Shown here piece by piece: positions 7,692 to 13,895 of a DNA stretch of 36,190 bases. Source of the DNA: a virus. A program made the position numbers and the translations under genes. Below the pieces are notes generated by a model that saw nothing but the letters and a program-made list of their open reading frames with translations, was not told the origin of the DNA and ran no database searches. Within the stretch, counting starts at the first letter, position 1, and each line of letters starts with the position of its first letter. The stretch lies in IMG/VR virus record IMGVR_UViG_3300033996_000169, positions 1 through 36,190 of that record. One strand, given 5' to 3'.

Positions 7692-8182
7692 TCAAATCCT
7701 AGTTCAATAAGTTTGTTATAAGTTTTCTCTTGTTCTTCTTCTGAATTACAATTAACCTCAATTTTAAACATTTGAGTTAAACTATCCGATAAATCTTTTG
7801 GTTCTTGGAAATCCTCAAATTTTGGTATATCCAAACCCCATTCCTCTAATTTTTCCGCATCCCATTCGTTAGCCAACTGCTCCCAATCCCATTCACCAAA
7901 GCCAACGTTGTCTTTAATTATAAATTGCTTCTGCTCGTCTTCTGTTAAGTCTTCTGCAAAAATGATTGTAACCTCCTTTAATCCTGCTTCTTTGCAAGCT
8001 TTTAGCCTCATATTACCCCCAAGCACAATCATATCTGAGTTAACTACTATTGGCCTAATTTCGAGCATCTTTGGAAACTCCTTAATTGATTTAACAAGCT
8101 TGTTAAACTTGTCATCCTTAATCAACCTTGGGTTATTAGGATTACTTTTTACCTCTGAGATTTTTACTTTCTGTATATTCAT
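7670..8182 (-). CDS. ParB/sulfiredoxin-fold domain protein
   Basis: A 170-aa protein with a ParB-like nuclease/CTPase fold in the first 100 residues: NPNNPRLIKDDKFNKLV at 14-30, RPIVV at 43-47 and the phosphate-binding loop VLGGNMRLKA at 53-62. There is no obvious ParB helix-turn-helix, so this is the short phage type rather than a segregation ParB. The C-terminal part is acidic and helical. It overlaps the ABC-GNAT gene and precedes terS. Phage ParB-fold proteins are often found with DNA methylases or other base-modification enzymes, which is relevant for its partner here. Confidence 0.85.
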   Translation of the reverse strand: MNIQKVKISEVKSNPNNPRLIKDDKFNKLVKSIKEFPKMLEIRPIVVNSDMIVLGGNMRLKACKEAGLKEVTIIFAEDLTEDEQKQFIIKDNVGFGEWDWEQLANEWDAEKLEEWGLDIPKFEDFQEPKDLSDSLTQMFKIEVNCNSEEEQEKTYNKLIELGFECRLLTL

Positions 8183-8201
8183 ATTGCTTTAATTTAATTT
8201 T

Positions 8202-8228
8202 AAAAAAAAGCTTGAGCAGAACCCAAGC
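8202..8228 (-). terminator. Intrinsic terminator between XRE operon and ParB gene
   Basis: On the minus strand a 7-bp stem GCTTGGG/CTCAAGC (one G-U pair) with a TTCTG loop is followed by eight T residues. It lies between the stop at 8258 and the ParB start at 8182, so the ParB/ABC-GNAT/terminase block is probably not just a continuation of the upstream operon. Confidence 0.8.
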
Positions 8229-8257
8229 CTTTTTCGATTAACAAAAACCCAAAATAA

Positions 8258-8509
8258 CTACATTAATATTATTGTTTGACCAGTAGGCTCGCCTGTAAAA
8301 TTGCAAAGCTTTCCGTTCCATTCAAATCTAACTTCTTTCTCTCTTCCTTGGTAAGATGCTGCTAGCGTTCTAATCTGTCTTTGTACTATATCCATACTTT
8401 CAAACTTTCCCTTTCCTTTGTTTGACCAAGGGGACCATTGTCCGTCTCTTAATCGGTAACGAATCTCCAGCGAATAGTCAGGCTTTGAAATTGGGTAACC
8501 TTTAGCCAT
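8258..8509 (-). CDS. Hypothetical protein, 83 aa
   Basis: Unrecognised 83-aa protein. It is rich in Trp, Tyr, Lys and Arg, with the segment LRDGQWSPWSNKGKGKFE near 20-37 and a predicted beta-strand pattern throughout. Its ATG overlaps the end of the XRE gene by 8 bases, so the two are coupled. A terminator follows it. Cotranscription with a regulator suggests an accessory or antagonist role, but nothing in the sequence shows it. Confidence 0.7.
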   Translation of the reverse strand: MAKGYPISKPDYSLEIRYRLRDGQWSPWSNKGKGKFESMDIVQRQIRTLAASYQGREKEVRFEWNGKLCNFTGEPTGQTIILM

Positions 8510-8705
8510 CTTTTCGCTTTATTACTACCTCCAAACCAATCTCGTCACAAATCTTGCGCAAGTTAAAAAGGCTTATTGACTCCAAGCCATTCTCAACATG
8601 GTTAATTGGTGCATGACTCAATCCAATTTTCTTGCACAAATCTAGCTGATTGTATCCAGCTTGCTTCCTTGCTTTCTTAATTAGTAACCCTTCGTAAATG
8701 CTCAT
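8502..8705 (-). CDS. XRE-family helix-turn-helix regulator
   Basis: A 67-aa Cro/CI-type DNA-binding protein. The HTH is clear: ARKQAGYNQLDLCKKIGLSHAPINHVENG (split by helices at about 12-19, 20-27 and 30-38), followed by a fourth helix with LFNLRKICDEIGLEVVI. There is no C-terminal oligomerisation or cleavage domain, so it resembles Cro or an antitoxin-like regulator rather than a full CI repressor. It has its own strong promoter (TTG, 17 nt, TATATTTG) 17 bases upstream of the ATG. It could time the early-to-late switch; the operator is unknown. Confidence 0.88.
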   Translation of the reverse strand: MSIYEGLLIKKARKQAGYNQLDLCKKIGLSHAPINHVENGLESISLFNLRKICDEIGLEVVIKRKDG

Positions 8706-8721
8706 TGTGTTAATCTTTACG

Positions 8722-8749
8722 CAAATATAAGATTGCGATTTGATTCCAA
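8722..8749 (-). promoter_or_regulatory. Promoter of XRE regulator
   Basis: On the minus strand TTG (8749-8747), 17 bases, TATATTTG (8729-8722), a full match to the Bacteroidota -33/-7 promoter. The -7 box ends 17 bases before the ATG, as at the late genes. Confidence 0.8.
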
Positions 8750-8769
8750 GTTAAAACCAAGATTTTTGT

Positions 8770-9573
8770 TTAATCCGTACAAAAACCAGCTTGGCATCCG
8801 CTACCAGTTCCAAAAAAAAAGTCTTGTTGCAAACCTATTGTTTTAATTTGCTCATAACTCATTTCCTTTTTCCATGTTGCTTTTTTTTCTTGGTCTGCAA
8901 ACCATTGCATTTTTAATGGCTCATTATCCCAATTTTTTCTAAGTTGTTGTACTGGCTTCCAAAAGCATCCAACGCAATTGCTATCTGATGGAAAGATAAT
9001 GCCACTTTTTTGCGCCCACTGGTAAATCGGGTAATGAGTAATTTTATTTTCAATTAATGGAAAATAACCTTCTCTCCATTCTATTTCTTGCCATTGGTTT
9101 CTATTGTTTTTTTGCCCAACAATTCCTTTAAAACTTGTACTAAACCTTTCTGCACGTTCCTTTTCGTCGTACCTAAAGCCAACGCCCATTTTTACCTTTT
9201 CGCCAATGTTTTTATACCACCAATCAAATATTGGTCGCATTTTCATTTCTGTTGTACAAAACCTCCATTGCTGATTTGGTATTGCCTTTTGCTTTTTGTT
9301 TAGTGCGTCAAATGTTTTGCCAGCAACCCAAATAATTTCCTTTCCAAGTAATTGTTCTAAGTCACGCATTGCGTACAAAGTCAAGTCGCTTTCTGCCGTT
9401 GCAATAAAATCTTTGCTTAGTTTTTCTGAGGCATATTTTACAAGGCTTAAATCTTTAGGTTTGCAATTGATATCCTCGATTTGAACCAAGGCGAAAATTT
9501 CGTAATCGGCTGGATAATGCAACGCTAAATAAGAAGATGTCTTGCCTCCGCTTAAACTATTTATTGTTTTCAT
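8770..9573 (-). CDS. PAPS-reductase-like PP-loop ATP pyrophosphatase
   Basis: A 267-aa enzyme of the PAPS reductase / adenine nucleotide alpha hydrolase superfamily. The PP-loop SGGKTSS is at 8-14; RFCTTEMKMRP follows at 105-114. Cysteines at 106, 200, 203, 260 and 265 (CVGC and CQAGFC) could bind a metal or Fe-S cluster. Relatives adenylate substrates for sulfur chemistry, for example sulfate assimilation or DndC in DNA phosphorothioation; phage versions are of uncertain role. No other sulfate or dnd gene is present. The ATG at 9573 overlaps the RusA stop (TAATG), which is why I reject the longer start. Confidence 0.85.
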   Translation of the reverse strand: MKTINSLSGGKTSSYLALHYPADYEIFALVQIEDINCKPKDLSLVKYASEKLSKDFIATAESDLTLYAMRDLEQLLGKEIIWVAGKTFDALNKKQKAIPNQQWRFCTTEMKMRPIFDWWYKNIGEKVKMGVGFRYDEKERAERFSTSFKGIVGQKNNRNQWQEIEWREGYFPLIENKITHYPIYQWAQKSGIIFPSDSNCVGCFWKPVQQLRKNWDNEPLKMQWFADQEKKATWKKEMSYEQIKTIGLQQDFFFGTGSGCQAGFCTD

Positions 9574-9914
9574 TAAAAAGGTAATAGCTGATAAATGCCC
9601 ATTTGTATAAACTCTTCTCCTTTTTTTACCAAGCACTTGCGCACGTTTAACTCAAAAACGTTTTTGTCGTCAAAACCGTACTTTTTCTGTGCAATGTCCA
9701 TCAACAACTTAACTGGGTTGTCTAGGTCACTTGCCTTGTTGCTAAAGCCAAAGAAAAACTCAACTCGTAACATTTCGCTTGTGTCTACTTTTGACGCTGG
9801 CATACGCAAGAGCATTGCTTTCTCGTAATCTTTGTAGGCTGGCGTTTTAAATCTTTTCCCTTGCCAAGCTAAATTGACGCTTAAAGGCTTCTCGTTTATT
9901 TTAAACTCAATCAT
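9573..9914 (-). CDS. RusA-like Holliday junction resolvase
   Basis: A 113-aa endonuclease of the RusA family. The signature ASDLDNPVKLLMDIAQ at 61-76 gives the catalytic acids of the DxDN type (63-66) and D73, and GFDDKNV at 80-86 gives the next acidic pair. RusA resolves branched DNA during replication and recombination before packaging, and fits beside the ERF and replication genes. Length is typical. Start overlaps the preceding small membrane gene stop as ATGA. Confidence 0.88.
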   Translation of the reverse strand: MIEFKINEKPLSVNLAWQGKRFKTPAYKDYEKAMLLRMPASKVDTSEMLRVEFFFGFSNKASDLDNPVKLLMDIAQKKYGFDDKNVFELNVRKCLVKKGEEFIQMGIYQLLPF

Positions 9915-10060
9915 TTGCAGCGTTCATAAATCCAAGACCAAGCCAAGGTCCACAAAGCCAGCAGCACAATAAAAAGCAGTAGGCTAGAAATCTTTAGCAA
10001 CGCCAGTAAGGCAATGCCTACTAGCGCTGCAAAGATTGCGTACAAATCGTTTTTTTTCAT
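9911..10060 (-). CDS. Small membrane protein, 49 aa
   Basis: A short gene fitted exactly between its neighbours: its ATG follows the stop of the upstream gene without a gap and its stop overlaps the RusA ATG. After MKKNDLY come two near-continuous hydrophobic segments (about 8-22 and 25-43), ending in WIYERCK. The protein should lie in the inner membrane. Function unknown. The packing, not similarity, is the evidence that it is real. Confidence 0.7.
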   Translation of the reverse strand: MKKNDLYAIFAALVGIALLALLKISSLLLFIVLLALWTLAWSWIYERCK

Positions 10061-10333
10061 TTAGAAGGGTAAGTTATCATTTTCGACAATGCGCTTCTCT
10101 GTCGGCTTGTTTGCTACCTGTACAGGCTTCCAATCGTCTACCTCCAAGTAATGCGTTGCTTTGCCTTCCACTTTCTCTTGCTTTTCCTTCATTACTAAAT
10201 TTACCCACTCGGTATCGTTGGCGTTTAGGTATGCCAATAATTTTTCAAGGTCAGTTCTGCTTTGGCTAATTTTAGTCATTGTGCCAAATTTTGTTTGGAT
10301 AATCTTTGCGTTTCCGCCGTAAATCTTGCTCAT
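10061..10333 (-). CDS. Hypothetical early protein with SSB-like C-terminal tail
   Basis: A 90-aa protein. The body contains mixed strands (KIIQTKFGTMTKISQSRTD, WVNLVMKEK, THYLEVDDWKP) and it ends VENDNLPF, an acidic hydrophobic tip like the D/E-rich ...DIPF tail that bacterial SSB uses to recruit repair proteins. It could be a divergent single-strand binding protein or a protein that borrows the SSB tail. Context (ERF, RusA, replication gene) agrees. I do not recognise the family with certainty. The body is shorter than a standard OB-fold SSB. Confidence 0.72.
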   Translation of the reverse strand: MSKIYGGNAKIIQTKFGTMTKISQSRTDLEKLLAYLNANDTEWVNLVMKEKQEKVEGKATHYLEVDDWKPVQVANKPTEKRIVENDNLPF

Positions 10334-10344
10334 AATTGTTTTGG

Positions 10345-10974
10345 TTATATTAATTTATCTAAATCCTTGTTTTCTCTGATTGCTTGTAAAATAAACAACT
10401 TCCAAATTTTGTTCTTGGTCTTGGCTCCAACGCTAGTCTCGTCTACATATCTAACCGTCAAGCGTAACTCTTTACGCACGTCGTTCTCCATCTCTTCCAC
10501 GTTAAACTCCCAAGGCTTTAAAATTCCTTTCTCTTGAAACTTGTTAAACCAATTCATACCCCATTCTGAAATGTCTAAGCAATAACCTGTCTCCTTTGCA
10601 TACTGGTAATTTTTTCTAAAAATCTGTTTACCAACCTCAATCCAGTAGGCAATCTCTTCGTTAGTTGGTTCGCTTTCTTTGTTGTTTAAAGCTTGGACTT
10701 CTTGCACAATTTGGCTTTGGTGGTGCGCATAGTATTGATTAATCCAAACGCTAACGGTCTTTTCGTTGACGTGGTAAAAATCGCCGTACTGGCCCCTCAT
10801 TCCAGCGTGTAAAATGTAATTAACTCGGTCCTCGGTCATCCAGCCATAAGAGCCAAATAACTTGCTGAGGCAACCAAGTAATTCGTTTGCCTCTTCTTTT
10901 TTGTATTCCTTAAATTGTTTTAGTCCGCATACGAACTCCATCTTTCGCAGGTGCGTTAAAATTATTTCATTCAT
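10345..10974 (-). CDS. Hypothetical protein, 209 aa, next to replication gene
   Basis: A 209-aa, mostly helical, charged protein, rich in Trp, Tyr and Asn (YGWMTEDRVNYILHAGMRGQYGDFYHVNEKTVSVWINQYY around 42-80). It overlaps the end of the DUF6291-type gene by 8 bases. The pairing of a DUF6291 protein with such a partner is reminiscent of replication initiator and helicase-loader pairs in phages, but no Walker motif is present here. Function not assigned. The start leader AACACCTAAACAATG partly resembles the ACACCTATG leader of other early genes. Confidence 0.75.
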   Translation of the reverse strand: MNEIILTHLRKMEFVCGLKQFKEYKKEEANELLGCLSKLFGSYGWMTEDRVNYILHAGMRGQYGDFYHVNEKTVSVWINQYYAHHQSQIVQEVQALNNKESEPTNEEIAYWIEVGKQIFRKNYQYAKETGYCLDISEWGMNWFNKFQEKGILKPWEFNVEEMENDVRKELRLTVRYVDETSVGAKTKNKIWKLFILQAIRENKDLDKLI

Positions 10975-11671
10975 TGTTTAGGTGTTTTTGTTTTTGTAAG
11001 TCTTCGTAAAGTTCGTCAAATACGTTGTAAGTCTTTGACTTTTCAGCAGGCTTGTAGCTGGTTTTTAAATTATTGGCTAGGTAAAGATTAAAACTATTCT
11101 CGGCCTTTGAGATTGTCATATTTTCGCCCTCTTTTAAAACCGCCCATTTTTTAAATAATCTTTCAATTGTATCGGTATCCGTCGAATGTACCTCTGCCAT
11201 TCTTTCAAAGTAAGGTCGTTTTAAAGGCTTTTCTTTTATAAAATCATTAAAGATATACTCCAAAGAAAAAAGAGCGTTAGCGCCTATTTGTTTATTTACA
11301 CTACCATTTACATTAACATTATCATTTACATTAACATTACCATTTACATTAACAGCTAGGTTTGCTAGAGAATTTGTAGCATTGCTAGGATTTGCTACGT
11401 CGTTTCTAGCATTGCTAGCTTTTGCTAGACCTCCCTTTTTTCCAGCTTCAGACCTTAAATGTTTTTTCTCATCCCAAATCTTTAGGTCCCTTTTAAGCTG
11501 GGTCTTAATTGGAAGAAAGGCAAGTCGAACAAACTTGTCGTCAGCCTCAGGATTTTCGTCATTAACGTAGCTAAAAATATGCTTAATTAACTTTCCAGCT
11601 TGCTCATCGTCAAGCTCTTCAAAGACTTCTCTTTGGTCAGTATAAAGTACAAATGATTTTTTGCCTTCCAT
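10967..11671 (-). CDS. DUF6291-type protein, putative replication initiator
   Basis: A 234-aa protein. Residues 1-75 (FVLYTDQREVFEELDDEQAGKL..IFSYVNDENPE) match the DUF6291 pattern common at replication loci of Bacteroidota phages. Residues 85-128 are a low-complexity linker of Asn, Val and Ala, and the C-terminal 100 residues form a helical domain (KRPYFERMAEVHS...ISKAENSFNLYLANNLK) like the second domain of DnaD-type or O-type replication proteins. The linker DNA holds an iteron-like array and AT-rich tandem repeats, as lambda O holds its origin. It has its own promoter and a 90-base structured leader. The replication role is inference. Confidence 0.8.
   Translation of the reverse strand: MEGKKSFVLYTDQREVFEELDDEQAGKLIKHIFSYVNDENPEADDKFVRLAFLPIKTQLKRDLKIWDEKKHLRSEAGKKGGLAKASNARNDVANPSNATNSLANLAVNVNGNVNVNDNVNVNGSVNKQIGANALFSLEYIFNDFIKEKPLKRPYFERMAEVHSTDTDTIERLFKKWAVLKEGENMTISKAENSFNLYLANNLKTSYKPAEKSKTYNVFDELYEDLQKQKHLNNE
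11305..11353. repeat. AT-rich 18-bp tandem repeats inside replication gene
   Basis: The plus strand carries CATTTACATTAACATTAY as 11305-11322, 11323-11340 and a partial third copy at 11341-11353; a degenerate piece precedes them. On the minus strand it encodes the Asn/Val linker. AT-rich direct repeats beside iterons are typical of DNA-unwinding elements at replication origins. Confidence 0.85.
11355..11428. repeat. Iteron-like TTGCTAG array (candidate origin)
   Basis: On the plus strand TTGCTAG occurs at 11362, 11382, 11412 and 11422, TTGCTA at 11392 and GCTAG at 11355. The intervals of the five TTGCTA sites are 20, 10, 20 and 10 bases, about one or two helical turns, so all sites face one side of the helix. 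The array lies beside the AT-rich 18-mers in the linker of the putative initiator. Coding low complexity (Ala/Asn/Ser) is the alternative explanation. Confidence 0.7.
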
Positions 11672-11676
11672 AAAAT

Positions 11677-11760
11677 AAAAAACCCAACTGGTGGTAGACA
11701 GTCGGGTTCAGGTTAAAGTTAACCTATGGAATTATTCTAGCTACCACACTGGAATAATTC
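11677..11760 (-). ncRNA. Structured 5' leader of replication gene with loop-loop complementarity
   Basis: The predicted transcript starts near 11760. Three hairpins follow on the minus strand: P1 pairs 11752-11760 with 11729-11737 (GAATTATTC/GAATAATTC); P2 pairs 11719-11725 with 11710-11716 (AGGTTAA/TTAACCT, inner pair open); P3 pairs 11699-11706 with 11683-11690 (CCCGACTG/CAGTTGGG, one G-U) and is followed by six T residues, so it is terminator-like. The P1 loop contains GTGGTAG and the P3 loop contains CTACCAC, a perfect 7-base complement, allowing a kissing interaction. The start codon is only a few bases after the T run. An attenuator or translational switch for replication-protein synthesis is likely; the ligand or antisense partner is unknown. 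Confidence 0.7.
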
Positions 11761-11766
11761 GATACA

Positions 11767-11794
11767 CAAATATAAATCTTTTTGATTTATCCAA
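11767..11794 (-). promoter_or_regulatory. Promoter of replication gene leader
   Basis: TTG (11794-11792), 17 bases, TATATTTG (11774-11767) on the minus strand, a full Bacteroidota consensus. The predicted start falls at the 5' side of hairpin P1. The -33 box lies inside the end of the small HTH gene. Confidence 0.8.
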
Positions 11795-11936
11795 CAAGAC
11801 AACGCTTCTTTAGTTGAAAATAAATACAACCGTAGGATAGTCCCATTTCTTGCGCAATGACTTTAATTTGTTTTCGGTCTCGCCAGCCTTCAAATATTAG
11901 CTCTTTCTCATATTCAGTTAAACTGCGTCCTCTCAT
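11787..11936 (-). CDS. Small HTH DNA-binding protein, 49 aa
   Basis: A 49-aa protein composed of one helix-turn-helix: SLTEYEKELIFEGWRDRK, then IKVIAQEMGLSYGCIYFQL, ending KKRCLVG. It resembles the HTH of resolvases and transposases but lacks any catalytic part. Its ATG overlaps the stop of the upstream gene as ATGA, which supports that it is translated. It ends within the promoter of the replication leader. A regulator or origin-binding role is possible; not shown. Confidence 0.72.
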   Translation of the reverse strand: MRGRSLTEYEKELIFEGWRDRKQIKVIAQEMGLSYGCIYFQLKKRCLVG

Positions 11937-12292
11937 ACTAAATCTTTTATTTTAACAAGCACGCCAACGCTGGTATTGTTGTCTCCACCTCTTACGTTTG
12001 GTCTTGCTTTTCCTTCGTCTACTAATTTTTTTACAAGCATTTTAAGTTCGTCTGTTTTAATTACAATTGCTTTAAATTCCGCGATTTTATAAACCCAATA
12101 ATCGGCTTGAGTTGTGGCAATGCCTGAGAGTTTACCTCGGCTTTCGTATTCAATGTAAATGTTTCCAGTCCTTGCAGACATTCGGTCAGTCTTGACCTCA
12201 AATTTGGAATTACTTACAATGTCGTGAAACCAAGTTTCTCCCTCGACAATGCCATACTCTAAGTCGTATCTAAAATCGCTATTAAACTCCAC
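11933..12292 (-). CDS. PD-(D/E)XK-like nuclease
   Basis: A 119-aa protein with a pattern of small restriction-fold nucleases: FEVKTDR at 31-37 (E32-x-K34), TGNIYIEYESRGKLSGI at 42-58 and TTQADYWVYKI at 60-70. Acidic residues before the ExK (D10, E14) could complete the site. Related phage proteins act in DNA recombination or degradation. The start is GTG at 12292, overlapping the upstream gene by 11 bases; the first internal ATG (residue 38) would delete the active site. Confidence 0.75.
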   Translation of the reverse strand: MEFNSDFRYDLEYGIVEGETWFHDIVSNSKFEVKTDRMSARTGNIYIEYESRGKLSGIATTQADYWVYKIAEFKAIVIKTDELKMLVKKLVDEGKARPNVRGGDNNTSVGVLVKIKDLV

Positions 12293-12497
12293 GCTTTAAA
12301 AAGTAGCGTGCAACCCTCTTGCCATTTTCTAGCGTAACCATATCGGTCACAACGTTCAAACCTTTGTCTCTAAGGTCTGCAATCCTTGCGGCTAGTCTAA
12401 AGCATCCAAACTGGTTTAAAGCTTCTAGCTGGGTCAAGGAATAGCCATTTAATAGCCATCCCTTGATTAGTGCGTTTTGTGAGTCTGTGCTTGTCAT
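12282..12497 (-). CDS. Small HTH_39-like protein
   Basis: A 71-aa protein with the pattern of the phage helix-turn-helix family PF14090: NALIKGWLLNGYSLTQLEALNQFG, then FRLAARIADLRDKGLNV, and a C-terminal hairpin NGKRVARYFLK. Such winged-helix-like proteins lie in early regions of many phages. Stop and start overlaps with both neighbours (TAATG upstream, 11 bases downstream) place it in one operon. DNA binding is expected; target unknown. Confidence 0.82.
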   Translation of the reverse strand: MTSTDSQNALIKGWLLNGYSLTQLEALNQFGCFRLAARIADLRDKGLNVVTDMVTLENGKRVARYFLKRGV

Positions 12498-12784
12498 TAG
12501 TTCATTAATTTTTCTATCTCTAAAGTTGCATCCGTGTATACTTGACGAAATTCGTATTCATTTAAAGGCTCAATTTCATTTTTCGCCCAAAAGTCTGCGT
12601 GCCATTTAATCAAATCAATTTTGATATAGGCATAAATGAACAAATCAGGTAGGTAATTAGGGTTTACAACTAGGACATCATTGTCGTTTAAAATCATGTA
12701 ATGAAAGTCTAATATTTTAAAATACTTAGGCACATCAATTTCAAACTCTGTTAATTTGGTTGATTTAATTGTGTAAAAATTCAT
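12497..12784 (-). CDS. Hypothetical protein, 95 aa
   Basis: Unrecognised 95-aa protein, acidic (many Asp, Glu and Asn) and rich in Tyr, Phe and Ile, with likely mixed strand and helix and a C-terminal helix (LEIEKLMN). No motif found. Its stop overlaps the next ATG (TAATG). The start follows the leader CAAACACCTATG, shared with the 35-aa membrane gene and ERF. Confidence 0.7.
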   Translation of the reverse strand: MNFYTIKSTKLTEFEIDVPKYFKILDFHYMILNDNDVLVVNPNYLPDLFIYAYIKIDLIKWHADFWAKNEIEPLNEYEFRQVYTDATLEIEKLMN

Positions 12785-12796
12785 AGGTGTTTGGTT

Positions 12797-12904
12797 TTAT
12801 TGTTGCATTAATTTAATGCCTAGCATATAGCCAAGCGCAAAGATGGGGGACATTGCTACAATGAAGTAGATGATTTTGCCTGTAATTTTAAGTGCTTTTT
12901 TCAT
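12797..12904 (-). CDS. Tiny single-pass membrane protein, 35 aa
   Basis: A 35-aa reading frame MKKALKITGK then a 20-residue hydrophobic helix (IIYFIVAMSPIFALGYMLGI) and KLMQQ. The leader CAAACACCTATG before its ATG is the same as that of the next gene and of ERF, which supports translation. Positive N-terminus followed by one helix suggests an inner-membrane anchor. Role unknown. Confidence 0.6.
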   Translation of the reverse strand: MKKALKITGKIIYFIVAMSPIFALGYMLGIKLMQQ

Positions 12905-12961
12905 AGGTGTTTGTTTAAATGTTTAACAAATATTAAAATAATCTAAGAAATAAAAAAGATT

Positions 12962-13294
12962 TTATATTTTTTTCTCAATCATTTTTTTAGCCTCAGCAAC
13001 ATCCAGCAACTTCTTAACCTTGCGGAATTCTATGTTTTGGTCCTCTGCTATTTCTCGGCAGCAATACCCATAAGTTGCCAAAGTTAAAATTCGACTAATT
13101 TGGTGGTCGCTAAGGATTTTAAAAATGTTTTCATCCATTAGCTTACGTGGGTGGATTTCGTGAAGCTTCATTTTAGTATAGAGTAGGTAGCCTACCTTTT
13201 CTGCATCCAATCCTAGCTTTGCCGCTATCTTTTTACGTGTAAATCCTTCGATGTACAAGCGCTTTATTTCGTCAATTATCTCTTGAGTTTCCAT
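12962..13294 (-). CDS. Double-HTH-like hypothetical protein
   Basis: A 110-aa protein with two likely helix-turn-helix segments: EGFTRKKIAAKLGLDAEKVGYLL at 16-38 and ATYGYCCREIAEDQNIEFRKVKKLL at 73-97. It is lysine-rich. Such arrangements are seen in small sigma-like or regulatory phage proteins, but I cannot name a family. The ATG is inside the end of the preceding 45-aa gene (19-base overlap). Confidence 0.75.
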   Translation of the reverse strand: METQEIIDEIKRLYIEGFTRKKIAAKLGLDAEKVGYLLYTKMKLHEIHPRKLMDENIFKILSDHQISRILTLATYGYCCREIAEDQNIEFRKVKKLLDVAEAKKMIEKKI

Positions 13295-13413
13295 AGTCTT
13301 TCAAAGGTTTCGTTAAATGGTAGTTTTTCAGTTTGATAGGTAGACTTAACACCTCTTGGCGCTAGGTCTGCTGGGCGTTGAATGAATTTGCCTAAATAGA
13401 TGTAATTGCTCAT
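13276..13413 (-). CDS. Small hypothetical protein, 45 aa
   Basis: A 45-aa basic protein without membrane segment (MSNYIYLGKFIQRPADL..., ending FERLWKLKR). It bridges Gp157 and the double-HTH gene: ATGA overlap with the Gp157 stop and 19-base overlap with the next gene. No family recognised. The close packing is the reason to call it. Confidence 0.62.
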   Translation of the reverse strand: MSNYIYLGKFIQRPADLAPRGVKSTYQTEKLPFNETFERLWKLKR

Positions 13414-13895
13414 TTAATTTGAAGATTAAAGTTTTCAATTAGTCTTGCTCCAGTAATATTCTCGCCTCTTTTAATGGCTTCCTTGATTGCTACCTTGTCA
13501 GCAGTTACCACGTTTTTAATGTTTACAAACTGGCTAGGTAAAGCCTCCAAAATGTCAACATCCACCGCTTCGCTACGGCGCAAACTAAGCTTGAATAAAG
13601 GACTTTCGATTTTGTCGATTGCACTTACCAGCATTGCCTCTCTAAGCGCTTCCTTGAGCCTTGTAATGGCTCGTTCCTTACTGTCTTTCATTTCCTTGAG
13701 TCTTTTAATCTCTTGGTCGATTGCATCGCTATCGCTTTGAATGTTTGCGATGACCTTAGCGTAGTTGCCAGCCTTGGCTTGGAGTTGCTCTTGGTTAATT
13801 ACCAGCATTGCTTCCAGTTCGGGAGTCAATTCTTCTGTTTCCAATAGGGAGGCTAACTCTAGAGCCTCCCTTGTAATTTCGTATAAATTTGCCAT
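13410..13895 (-). CDS. Gp157 family protein
   Basis: A 161-aa protein of the siphovirus Gp157 family (PF05565). A long coiled coil covers about 40-95 (DAIDQEIKRLKEMKDSKERAITRLKE), followed by a beta hairpin (PLFKLSLRRSEAVDV) and a domain with PSQFVNIK..., KVAIKEAIKRGENITGARLI. The family is linked with phage resistance to host exclusion in streptococci, though its biochemical action is not clear to me. It is typically encoded beside ERF/Redβ-type annealases, as here (TAATG overlap). Confidence 0.88.
   Translation of the reverse strand: MANLYEITREALELASLLETEELTPELEAMLVINQEQLQAKAGNYAKVIANIQSDSDAIDQEIKRLKEMKDSKERAITRLKEALREAMLVSAIDKIESPLFKLSLRRSEAVDVDILEALPSQFVNIKNVVTADKVAIKEAIKRGENITGARLIENFNLQIK

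Noticed and set aside
8770-9573. Complete DNA phosphorothioation (Dnd) system
   Set aside because: Only one PP-loop enzyme is present; no DndB, DndD, DndE or cysteine desulfurase is visible.
11305-11353. CRISPR-like direct repeats
   Set aside because: The 18-mers are tandem without spacers and lie inside a coding frame; no cas genes.
12927-12934. Second early promoter (AATATTTG on the minus strand)
   Set aside because: One base off the -7 consensus with no TTG at 17 bases; too weak to list.
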